Assembly (NCBI GenBank): GCA_009693345.1
Contig: SHXL01000001.1
Span: forward strand, 1 to 43,972
DNA length: 43,972 nt
Origin: Betaproteobacteria bacterium
Lineage (GTDB): Bacteria; Pseudomonadota; Gammaproteobacteria; Burkholderiales; SG8-39
Reading direction: 5' to 3'
The position numbers and the translations under genes were made by a program. This document shows positions 23,641 to 31,032 of this stretch, one piece after another; the first letter of the stretch is position 1; each line of letters begins with the position of its first letter. The notes under the pieces are model-generated. The model was not told the origin of the DNA, ran no database searches, and was given only the letters and a program-made list of their open reading frames with translations.

Positions 23641-24639
23641 ATGGAACAGAAACCGCAAACCGGCGCATCCGAAAGCGGCCTGCCTTTCCTGCCGAAGAGT
23701 CTCGGCGTCAAGGTCGGGATGCTGCTCACCTTCACGATCATCCTCGCGGTGGCGCTGGTGGGCTACGTGCTCTACGCGCGCGGCGTTTTCGAGCAGTTCC
23801 AGCGCGTGACGCTGATTGCCGACAACGCCGAAGGCGTGAGCGCGGGCATGGACCTCACCTTCGCCGGGTTTCCGATCGGCCGCGTGCGCCGGCTGTCGCT
23901 CTCCGACGACGGCAAGGCGCGCATCCACATCCGCGTGCCCGTGAGCGAAGTACGATGGTTGCGCACCACCACCATCTTCACGCTCGAAGTACCGCTGGTG
24001 GGCGGGGCGAAGATCCGCGCTTTCACGGCGAACCTCGAGGATCCGCCCCTGCCCGACCGCGCTGAGCGTGCCGTGCTGCGCGGCGACGCCAACGCGGAGA
24101 TTCCGCTCATGGTCGCGACGCTGCGCTCGGTGCTCGAGAACATCGACCGGATGACCGACACCGGATCCAGCCTGCAAGAGAGCTTGAAGAATGTGCGCAC
24201 CGTCAGCGAGCGCATGGCGGGCAAGCAGGGCGTCCTCGGCGCCGCTCTCGGCAGCGAGGACAACGCGAAGGAGCTGCTGCAGACGATCGACCGCGCCAAT
24301 ACGCTGCTGGCGTCGCTGGGCGGCGTGTCGCTCAAGCTCGACTCGGTGCTTTCGAACACCGACCAGCGCCTGTACGGCGCGGGCGGCATCGCCGACGAGA
24401 CGCAGAAGGCGGTGGCGCAGGCGAACGCGATCCTCGGCGAGGTGCGAACCAGCCTGAAGCGCGTGGACGGCATCCTCGCCGATGCGCAGTCGGTGGCAAG
24501 TAACGTCAAAGCGGCCACCACCGACCTCACCGCGCTGCGCGCCGAAGTCGAGGCCAGCCTGCGCAAGGTGGCCTCGCTGATCGACGAGATCAACCGCAAG
24601 TGGCCGTTCGAGCGCGACACGAAAATCAAGCTGCCATGA
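23641..24639 (+). CDS. mlaD: MlaD/MCE family protein
   Basis: A 332-residue protein with one N-terminal membrane span (about residues 27-47), then an MCE domain beginning RVTLIADNAEGVSAGMDLTF and GFPIGRVRRLSL. A long helical C-terminal part from about residue 155 is rich in regularly spaced hydrophobic residues. MCE proteins form hexameric rings that bind lipid; the C-terminal helices may extend a channel through the periplasm. ATG 23641 directly follows mlaE; the larger frame from 22858 reads through mlaE and is rejected. At 332 residues it is longer than E. coli MlaD (about 183), closer to the extended MCE forms. Confidence 0.9.
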   Translation: MEQKPQTGASESGLPFLPKSLGVKVGMLLTFTIILAVALVGYVLYARGVFEQFQRVTLIADNAEGVSAGMDLTFAGFPIGRVRRLSLSDDGKARIHIRVPVSEVRWLRTTTIFTLEVPLVGGAKIRAFTANLEDPPLPDRAERAVLRGDANAEIPLMVATLRSVLENIDRMTDTGSSLQESLKNVRTVSERMAGKQGVLGAALGSEDNAKELLQTIDRANTLLASLGGVSLKLDSVLSNTDQRLYGAGGIADETQKAVAQANAILGEVRTSLKRVDGILADAQSVASNVKAATTDLTALRAEVEASLRKVASLIDEINRKWPFERDTKIKLP

Positions 24640-25232
24640 CGGCTCTGCTCCGGGTTGGGCTTTTGTTCCAGGTCATCTTGTTCTGGGGATGCTCGAGCGG
24701 TCCGGTTCCACCCGACTGGCAACTGAATTCCCACGACGCCTTGGGCGCTTTTCAGTCGTATTACCTGAAAGGCGATTCGCGCGTCGCGGAAATTGAACTC
24801 GAAAGAGCAAAATCGGAATTGCGAAGTACCGGTAACCCCGCGCTGGTCGCGCGAGCCGAGCTGGTGCGCTGCGCGGTGCGCGCGGCGAGCCTGGAGTTCG
24901 ATGCATGTCCCGGGTTCGAGAAACATCGGGCCGACGCGGGTCCCGAGGAACTCGCCTACGCCGAATATTTGGCTGGTCGATCGGATAAGGCGCCAGGCGA
25001 CGATGCGCTTTCGAAGCTTGTTTCGTCAGGGGTAAGACTGAACGGCGGAAAAATCACCCCTTCGGAGATTGCCGCAGCCATCGACGTCGCCTCCGCACAA
25101 GGCTGGCGCAGGCCGCTGCTGGTGTGGCTCGGGGTGCAGGGAAAGCGCGCCGAAACCGCGGGCGACCGCGAAGCGCTCGAGCGCATCCGGCGCCGGATCG
25201 AAATCGTGACGGGATCGACCGGGAGGAGGTAG
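24636..25232 (+). CDS. Hypothetical lipoprotein encoded with mlaE-mlaD
   Basis: A 198-residue protein starting at ATG 24636 in an ATGA overlap with mlaD. A hydrophobic leader ends in FWGCSSGP, a plausible though imperfect lipobox, so it is probably exported and lipidated. The mature part is mostly helical, with AFQSYYLKGDSRVAEIELERAKSE in part resembling a TPR-like helix pair. I do not recognise a family. Its coupling to mlaD suggests a partner role in lipid transport at the outer membrane, which is inferred from position only. Four further cysteines are absent except in the middle segment LVRCAVRA and DACPGF. Confidence 0.72.
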   Translation: MTALLRVGLLFQVILFWGCSSGPVPPDWQLNSHDALGAFQSYYLKGDSRVAEIELERAKSELRSTGNPALVARAELVRCAVRAASLEFDACPGFEKHRADAGPEELAYAEYLAGRSDKAPGDDALSKLVSSGVRLNGGKITPSEIAAAIDVASAQGWRRPLLVWLGVQGKRAETAGDREALERIRRRIEIVTGSTGRR

Positions 25233-25242
25233 CGCGCTGGTT

Positions 25243-25256
25243 CTGCGCTAGCGCAG
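25243..25256. repeat. Perfect 14-base palindrome at the convergent gene ends
   Basis: CTGCGCTAGCGCAG is fully self-complementary. It covers the stop codon of the minus-strand ParA gene and follows the stop of the plus-strand lipoprotein gene by 10 bases. No T-run follows on either strand, so it is not a textbook terminator, but it could slow or end convergent transcription. Confidence 0.3.
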
Positions 25257-25880
25257 ATGCGCGCCGATCCAGGCCCGGATCGGCGCCCAGCGGTCGATCT
25301 CGGGCTCGGCGCGAGAACGCGGCAGGTCGAACAGGGGCGCGCCGGTCGCGGCGCACTGCACGTAGACCTGCGCCGCGCGCAGGTGCGCGATGACCGGGAG
25401 GTCGTACGCGGCGAGAAAATTTTCCAGCTCCAGCGCCGCCAGCGTGCGCGGATCGACACGGTTCGCGACCAGCGCCACGGGGCATTCGCCCTTGCGCACC
25501 GTCTTATACTCGGCGAGCGCTTCGAGGAAGACCACGGTGGCGTCCATGTCGAGCACCGAGGGTGCGAGCGGCACCACGATCAGATCCACTCGCTTCATCG
25601 CCCGGTCAAGCCGCTTGCCGTGCAGACCGGCTGGGGAGTCGTAGATGGCCCATTGCGGATCGAACGCCTCGACCTCGTCACGGTCGTCATCCGGTGTCCA
25701 GCCGGCGATTTTCGGAAAGCCCCTCGGCCGCCGTTCGAGCCAGCGCGCGGCAGAGTGCTGGCGATCGAGATCGACAAGCACGGTGCGCACGTCGCGCCCG
25801 GCGAGCAGCCCGGCGAGATTCGTCGCCAGTGTGGTTTTCCCGCTGCCGCCCTTCGCGTTCGCGACCAGCAGTCGCTTCAT
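25248..25880 (-). CDS. ParA family ATPase (orphan)
   Basis: A 210-residue P-loop ATPase of the ParA/MinD superfamily. It has the deviant Walker A KGGSGKTT at residues 10-17, switch-like VLVDLDRQHSAARWLERR, and DPQWAIYDSPAG where chromosomal ParA proteins have the Walker B DxP motif. It lacks an N-terminal DNA-binding extension, so it belongs to the short ParA type used to position plasmids, chemosensory arrays or other cargo. No parB-like gene is adjacent. It begins 6 bases after the CoA-transferase beta gene, so it appears to share that operon. Cargo unknown. Confidence 0.85.
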   Translation of the reverse strand: MKRLLVANAKGGSGKTTLATNLAGLLAGRDVRTVLVDLDRQHSAARWLERRPRGFPKIAGWTPDDDRDEVEAFDPQWAIYDSPAGLHGKRLDRAMKRVDLIVVPLAPSVLDMDATVVFLEALAEYKTVRKGECPVALVANRVDPRTLAALELENFLAAYDLPVIAHLRAAQVYVQCAATGAPLFDLPRSRAEPEIDRWAPIRAWIGAHLR

Positions 25881-25886
25881 GAGAGC

Positions 25887-26533
<647 letters not shown>

Positions 26534-26537
<4 letters not shown>

Positions 26538-27226
26538 GCGGCCTTCCGTGCAGTTTTCCCTGCGGGGGCGAGGCGCACGACGCGTTTGACGAAGATTCCC
26601 GGCGTGACCACCATTTCGGGATCGAGCTCGCCGAGTTCGACGCTCTCGCGCACCTGCACCACGGTGCATTTTGCCGCCGCGGCCATGATGGGTGCGAAAT
26701 TGCGCGCGGTCTTGCGGTAGGTGAGGTTGCCCCAGCGGTCGGCGCGGTCCGCCTTGATCAGCGCGTAGTCGGCGTGGATCGGGTATTCGAGCACATAGTC
26801 GCGGCCGTCGATGCGGCGCGTCTCCTTGCCCTCCGCGAGGCGCGTGCCGAACGCGGTCGGCGTGAAAAAGCCGCCGATGCCGGCGCCCGCGGCGCGGATG
26901 CGTTCGGCGAGCGTGCCCTGCGGCACCAGTTCCAGTTCCAATTTTCCGGCGCGGTAGAGTTTGTCGAAATGCCACGAATCGGTCTGGCGCGGGAACGAGC
27001 ACAGGATCTTGCGCACCCGGCCCGCGCCGATCAGCGCGGCGAGCCCGGCATCGGCGTTGCCCGCGTTGTTGTTCACCACGGTGAGGTCCGTCGCGCCCTG
27101 CGCGATCAGGCAGTCGATCAGTTCCGCGGGCATGCCGGCGCCGCCGAAGCCACTGATCATCACCGTGGCGCCGTCGTGCACGTCGGCCAGCGCGGCTTCG
27201 GGCGTGGCGAAGAATTTGTTGATCAT
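26534..27226 (-). CDS. 3-oxoacid CoA-transferase, subunit A
   Basis: A 230-residue alpha subunit with DGATVMISGFGGAGMPAELI (the GxGGxxxP CoA-site motif), LTVVNNNAGNADAGLAALIG, VPQGTLAERIRAAGAGIGGF in part with FTPTAFGT, and TYRKTARNFAPIMAAAA. It pairs with the coupled subunit B gene. ATG 27226 matches the usual MINKFF-type start; the frame to 27319 runs into the AT-rich island and is not needed. Family members such as PcaI/AtoD/ScoA act in the beta-ketoadipate pathway or ketone body breakdown. Confidence 0.93.
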
Positions 27227-27269
27227 GGGCCGCGAATTATCGCGCCAAAGGGTTTTTCGCCTTTTCAGT

Positions 27270-27350
27270 GAGTAACTACTAACAACTAAGAAATTACATT
27301 GAATTAATTTTATATCCATATGATAAATAACAATAATTAAAATATAGAAA
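27270..27350. other. Very AT-rich island upstream of the dcw cluster
   Basis: Positions 27281-27350 contain only 10 G or C in 70 bases (14%), inside a genome segment that is otherwise strongly GC-rich. It has A/T tracts and no open frame. It lies between the CoA-transferase operon and mraZ in a 290-base gap that holds no gene. It may be an UP-like or nucleoid-protein-binding element or a bent DNA segment; none is proven. Confidence 0.7.
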
Positions 27351-27351
27351 C

Positions 27352-27419
27352 TGTCTCCAATAGTTCAGCTAAGTGGTTGTCTCGACTGAAGAAATTCGGT
27401 TGTCTAGCTTGACCTGTCT
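27352..27419. repeat. Four TGTCT elements upstream of the mraZ promoter
   Basis: TGTCT occurs at 27352, 27378, 27401 and 27415. The two central copies are in the 8-base direct repeat GGTTGTCT (27375-27382 and 27398-27405), and the outer two are in CTGTCTCC (27351-27358 and 27414-27421). They lie just before and over the -35 region, a position suitable for a regulator. Confidence 0.4.
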
Positions 27420-27437
27420 CCCTCTTTCGGATTAAAG
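27409..27437 (+). promoter_or_regulatory. Candidate sigma70 promoter of the dcw cluster (PmraZ)
   Basis: TTGACC (27409-27414) is followed after 17 bases by TTAAAG (27432-27437). The -35 is near-consensus; the -10 is weak and a TAAAGT reading with an 18-base spacer is equally possible. Transcription would start around 27444, inside the MraZ box array, leaving a leader of about 70 bases before mraZ. Confidence 0.5.
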
Positions 27438-27466
27438 TGGGAAAACGTAGAAAAAAGTGGCTCAAA
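27437..27466 (+). promoter_or_regulatory. Three 10-bp phased MraZ boxes
   Basis: GTGGGAAAAC, GTAGAAAAAA and GTGGCTCAAA follow each other with exact 10-base periodicity. E. coli MraZ binds TGGGN repeats with this spacing upstream of its own gene, so this is very probably the MraZ operator. The middle and last boxes are degenerate. The array overlaps the -10/+1 region, as expected for repression. Confidence 0.7.
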
Positions 27467-27470
27467 AATG

Positions 27471-27494
27471 CCGAAGCGTTCGGTTTGACCGGTC
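27471..27494 (+). other. Small inverted repeats in the mraZ leader
   Basis: CCGAA (27471-27475) pairs with TTCGG (27479-27483) across GCG, and GACCGGTC (27487-27494) is a perfect palindrome. Both lie in the untranslated leader between the MraZ boxes and the ribosome binding site GGAGGAG (27500-27506). Function unknown. Confidence 0.3.
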
Positions 27495-27516
27495 CAGGTG
27501 GAGGAGACAAAAAGAG

Positions 27517-27966
27517 ATGAGCGGTACGTTTCACGGCGCAACTGTCCTCACACTGGACGCCAAGGGCAGGCTCGCCATCCCCACGCGGCACCGCGACGCG
27601 CTGGTCGCTGTGAGCCGAACCCTGGTGCTCAGCGCGCACCCGGAGGGCTGCGCGCTCATCTATCCCGAAACCGCCTGGGAGCGCGTGCGCGCGCAGGTGG
27701 AGAAATTTCCCAGCTTCCATCCGCAGGCGAGCTGGTGGAAGCGCCTGCTGCTTGGCTTCGAGGAGCACACCGCGCCGGATGCCTCGGGCCGTGTGCTGTT
27801 GTCGAGCGGTCTGCGGCTGCACGCCAAGCTCGAGCGCGAGGTCATGCTGGTCGGCCAGGGACACTATTTCGAACTCTGGGATTCAGGCGTCTGGAGCGCG
27901 AAGCTCGCCGCCGCGCTGTCCGTTTCCGGCGCCCCGCCTCCGGGCATGGAGGGCTTCTCGCTGTGA
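27517..27966 (+). CDS. mraZ: Transcriptional regulator MraZ
   Basis: A 149-residue DNA-binding protein of the SpoVT/AbrB-like fold, first gene of the cluster and repressor of it in E. coli. It has two tandem modules: DAKGRLAIP at residues 14-22 and DASGRVLLS at 88-96. The second lacks the usual proline after LL. ATG 27517 is chosen for its match to the family N-terminus (FHGATVLTLDAKGR) and the GGAGGAG ribosome site 10 bases upstream; the open frame to 27457 lies in the operator. Length matches E. coli MraZ (152). Forms ring-like oligomers in known cases. Confidence 0.95.
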   Translation: MSGTFHGATVLTLDAKGRLAIPTRHRDALVAVSRTLVLSAHPEGCALIYPETAWERVRAQVEKFPSFHPQASWWKRLLLGFEEHTAPDASGRVLLSSGLRLHAKLEREVMLVGQGHYFELWDSGVWSAKLAAALSVSGAPPPGMEGFSL

Positions 27967-27981
27967 CGGCGGGTGCGGACG

Positions 27982-28989
27982 ATGAGCACACCATCGCTCG
28001 GGAAACCCACTGCTCATCGCCCAGTCCTTCTCGAGGAGGCCGTTGCCGCCCTCGCCATCCGCACCGACGGCGTCTATGTGGACGCCACGTTCGGCCGCGG
28101 CGGCCACAGCCGCGCGATCCTCGAGCGGCTCGGGCCCTCGGGTCGGCTGATCGCGCTGGACCGCGATCCGCAGGCGGTTGCCGCCGCGCGCGAGATCACG
28201 GATCCGCGCTTCAGCATCGCGCACGCGCCCTTCAGCGAACTTGCGCAAGTGCTCGATCGGCAGGGGATCGAGCAGGTGCAGGGGGTGCTCACGGACCTCG
28301 GCGTCTCCTCGCCACAACTCGAAGATCCGGCGCGCGGCTTCTCGTTCCGCGCCGACGGTCCGCTCGACATGCGCATGGATCCGACCCGCGGCGTTTCGGC
28401 CGCGGACTGGCTGGCCACGGCAACAGAACAACAAATCCGGGAGGCAATCGGTGGCTATGGCGAAGAACGGTTTGCTAAACAGGTTGCAAAGGCGATTGTT
28501 GATGCTCGGGCACGCGAGCCGCTCGTCCGCACCGAGCAACTTGCCGCTGTCGTGGCTGCGGCGGTCCGCACACGGGAAGCAGGCCAGAATCCGGCGACGC
28601 GCACCTTTCAGGCTCTACGGATTCTCGTCAATCGGGAGCTTGAGGAAATCGCGATGATGCTGCCGCAGGCCACCGCGCGGCTCGCGCCCGAGGCCCGGCT
28701 CGCAGTGATCGCCTTCCATTCACTGGAGGACCGACTCGTCAAGCGCTTCCTGCGCGCCTGCTCCGCGGACAACCTGCCCGCGGATTTGCCGATTCGCGCC
28801 CGGGATTTGCCACAACCGCCGCTCAGAATCCTGGGCAAGGCGGCGCGTGCCTCGGCGGCGGAAGTCGCGGCCAACCCGCGCGCGCGCAGCGCGACCCTGC
28901 GCGTCGCCGAGCGCAGCAATGCAGCACTTGATCCTGCCGTACTGAAGCGTGCACTTTCCGAACACGGGCCCGACGCGTGGCGAAGCTGA
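27982..28989 (+). CDS. rsmH: 16S rRNA (cytosine1402-N4)-methyltransferase RsmH
   Basis: A 335-residue SAM-dependent methyltransferase that modifies C1402 in the ribosomal decoding centre. It opens HRPVLLEEAVAAL, has the SAM-binding loop DATFGRGGHSRAIL near residues 34-47, LTDLGVSSPQLEDPARGFSF, the family hallmark MRMDPTRGVSA, and a C-terminal FHSLEDRLVKRFLR. ATG 27982 is preferred; GTG 27973 is in frame as an alternative. It starts 15 bases after mraZ and overlaps ftsL by 13 bases. Confidence 0.96.
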   Translation: MSTPSLGKPTAHRPVLLEEAVAALAIRTDGVYVDATFGRGGHSRAILERLGPSGRLIALDRDPQAVAAAREITDPRFSIAHAPFSELAQVLDRQGIEQVQGVLTDLGVSSPQLEDPARGFSFRADGPLDMRMDPTRGVSAADWLATATEQQIREAIGGYGEERFAKQVAKAIVDARAREPLVRTEQLAAVVAAAVRTREAGQNPATRTFQALRILVNRELEEIAMMLPQATARLAPEARLAVIAFHSLEDRLVKRFLRACSADNLPADLPIRARDLPQPPLRILGKAARASAAEVAANPRARSATLRVAERSNAALDPAVLKRALSEHGPDAWRS

Positions 28990-29258
28990 ACCTCCTCCTC
29001 CTCCTGGTTCTCATCGTCTGCGCGCTCGGGCTCGTCACCTCCCAGCATGAAACGCGCAAGCTCTTCACGCGGCTCGAACGCGAGCAGGAGCGCGCCCGCG
29101 CGCTGGACGTCGAATTCGGCCAGCTGCAGCTGGAGTCGAGCACCTGGGGCCTGCATTCGCGCGTCGAGAAGATCGCCGCGGGCACGCTCGGCATGCGCGC
29201 GCCCGATCCGCGCCGCGTGCGGATGGTTCAGATCCGCGCAGGAGAGCCGCAGCCTTGA
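28977..29258 (+). CDS. ftsL: Cell division protein FtsL
   Basis: A 93-residue bitopic membrane protein: short cytoplasmic tail, membrane span LNLLLLLVLIVCALGLVTS (about residues 4-22), then a periplasmic heptad-like coiled coil with LFTRLEREQERARALDVEF and QLQLES. FtsL forms a complex with FtsB and FtsQ that activates FtsWI. It starts at GTG 28977 inside the end of rsmH and its stop overlaps the TTG start of ftsI. Sequence identity in this family is low, so identification rests on size, topology and position. Confidence 0.9.
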   Translation: MAKLNLLLLLVLIVCALGLVTSQHETRKLFTRLEREQERARALDVEFGQLQLESSTWGLHSRVEKIAAGTLGMRAPDPRRVRMVQIRAGEPQP

Positions 29259-30994
29259 TCGCGGCCAGCGTGCCGATGATGGTCCGGCTGCCGGTATGGC
29301 GCGCGCGCTTCGCGCTTGCCGCATTGCTGGCCGCGTTCCTGGTGCTGGCCGGCCGTTCGGTCTATCTGCAGTCGATGCATACCGTCTTCCTGCAGGGCAA
29401 GGGCGAGGCGCGCTATTCGCGAGTCCTGGAAGTTCCGGCCACGCGCGGCCGGATCGTGGACCGCAATGGCGAGGCGCTCGCCATCTCGACGCCGGTCAAA
29501 TCGGTGTGGGCGATCCCGGAGGACGTGAACGCGACCCCCGCGCAGCTGAAGAGCCTGGCGGTGTTGCTGCCGCTCGACCCGCGCGAACTGGCGCGCAAGT
29601 TCTCGGAGGCCGAGCGCGAGTTCGTCTACCTGAAGCGCCAGATTGCGCCCGAGGCCGCCGCCCGCGTCCTCGAGCTGGGCATCGCCGGCATCCACCAGCA
29701 GAACGAGTACCGCCGCTACTACCCGGGGGGCGAATCGACCGCGCACGTGGTCGGCTTCACCGGCGTGGATGACGTGGGCCAGGAAGGCATCGAGCTCGCG
29801 CAGCAGGCGGTGCTGGCCGGCGCCGCGGGCAGCCGCCGCGTGATCAAGGACCGGCTCGGCCGCGTCGTCGAGGACGTCGAATCGATCCGCGCCGCGCAGG
29901 ACGGGCGCGATCTCAGCCTGTCTATCGACAGCAAGATCCAGAACCTCGCCTTCGGCGCGCTCAAGGCGGCGGTGGAGGCCCACAAGGCAAAGGCCGGCGC
30001 GATCGTGGTGCTCGACGTGCGCACGGGCGAGGTCCTCGCGCTCGCCAACATGCCCACCTACAACCCGAACAACCGTGCCCGCCTGACCGGCGCGCAGCTG
30101 CGTAACCGCGTCATGACCGATACCTTCGAGCCGGGTTCGACATTGAAGCCCTTTACCGTCGGCCTGGCCATCGAGACGGGAAGGATCACGCCGCAGACCG
30201 TGATCCAGACTTCGCCCGGCACGCTCACCATCGCGAGCTACACCATCCACGATGCGCATGCAGGTGGACCCGGCGGCGGCGCGCTGACCGTCGCGCAGGT
30301 GATCCAGAAGTCCTCCAACGTGGGTGCGGCGAAGATCGCGCTCTCGATGCCGCGCGAGGAAATGCACGACATGTTCAAGCGCGTCGGCTTCGGCAGCGTG
30401 CCGCAGCTGGGATTTCCGGGCGAGGCAGTCGGCCGGGTGCGCGAAGCCAGGACCTGGCGTCCCGTGGAGCAGGCGACCATGGCCTACGGCCACGGTATTT
30501 CAGTCAGCCTGATCCAGCTCGCGCGCGCCTATACCGTGTTTGCGCGCGATGGCGAACTCGCGCCGCTGTCGCTGCTGAAGACCGGCGCGCCGGCCGAAGG
30601 CAAGCGCGTGTTCTCTCCGGAGGTTGCGCGCGCGCTGCGCGAAATGCTGGAGGCGGCGGTGCAGCCCGGCGGCACCGCGCCGCGTGCCCGTATCGTCGGC
30701 TGGCGCGTGGGCGGCAAGACCGGCACCGCGCACAAGCAGGAAAACGGCGGTTACGCGGCGCACAAGTACGTCTCTTCGTTCGTCGGCTTCGCGCCGGTGT
30801 CCGACCCGCGCCTGGTGATCGCCGTGATGCTGGATGAACCCTCGGCGGGCCAGTACTACGGCGGCCAGGTGGCGGCGCCGGTGTTCGCGCAGGTCATGCA
30901 GGGCGCGCTGCGCCTGCTCGGGGCACCCTACGACGCGCCGCTCGCGCCCATCGAGTTGCCCGGGGAGGGTGACGAGGCAAAGGAGAACACGTAA
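29255..30994 (+). CDS. ftsI: Peptidoglycan transpeptidase FtsI (PBP3)
   Basis: A 579-residue class B penicillin-binding protein that cross-links septal peptidoglycan. It has an N-terminal membrane anchor (about residues 18-33), the dimerisation/pedestal region with TRGRIVDRNGEALA, and the transpeptidase domain with the active serine in STLK (Ser295-Lys298), SSN (353-355) and KTG (488-490). The start is TTG 29255, overlapping the ftsL stop (TTGA), with GGAGAG 8 bases upstream. The RRYYPGGESTAHVVGFTG block is typical of division PBPs. Works with FtsW encoded downstream. Confidence 0.95.
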   Translation: MIAASVPMMVRLPVWRARFALAALLAAFLVLAGRSVYLQSMHTVFLQGKGEARYSRVLEVPATRGRIVDRNGEALAISTPVKSVWAIPEDVNATPAQLKSLAVLLPLDPRELARKFSEAEREFVYLKRQIAPEAAARVLELGIAGIHQQNEYRRYYPGGESTAHVVGFTGVDDVGQEGIELAQQAVLAGAAGSRRVIKDRLGRVVEDVESIRAAQDGRDLSLSIDSKIQNLAFGALKAAVEAHKAKAGAIVVLDVRTGEVLALANMPTYNPNNRARLTGAQLRNRVMTDTFEPGSTLKPFTVGLAIETGRITPQTVIQTSPGTLTIASYTIHDAHAGGPGGGALTVAQVIQKSSNVGAAKIALSMPREEMHDMFKRVGFGSVPQLGFPGEAVGRVREARTWRPVEQATMAYGHGISVSLIQLARAYTVFARDGELAPLSLLKTGAPAEGKRVFSPEVARALREMLEAAVQPGGTAPRARIVGWRVGGKTGTAHKQENGGYAAHKYVSSFVGFAPVSDPRLVIAVMLDEPSAGQYYGGQVAAPVFAQVMQGALRLLGAPYDAPLAPIELPGEGDEAKENT

Positions 30995-31032
30995 TTGAAA
31001 ATGTTCTTGCGCTGCTTGCGCGCCAAGGCGCA

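Noticed and set aside
22858..24639. 593-codon frame suggesting an mlaE-mlaD fusion
   Set aside because: The first part is out of frame with mlaE and has shadow composition; only the part from ATG 23641 is MCE-like.
27270..27350. AT-rich island as an insertion sequence remnant or horizontally acquired piece
   Set aside because: Only about 80 bases, no terminal repeats, target duplication or transposase fragment; better explained as regulatory DNA.
27337..27864. Minus-strand frame across the mraZ promoter and gene
   Set aside because: Overlaps the conserved mraZ gene antisense and has no recognisable features.
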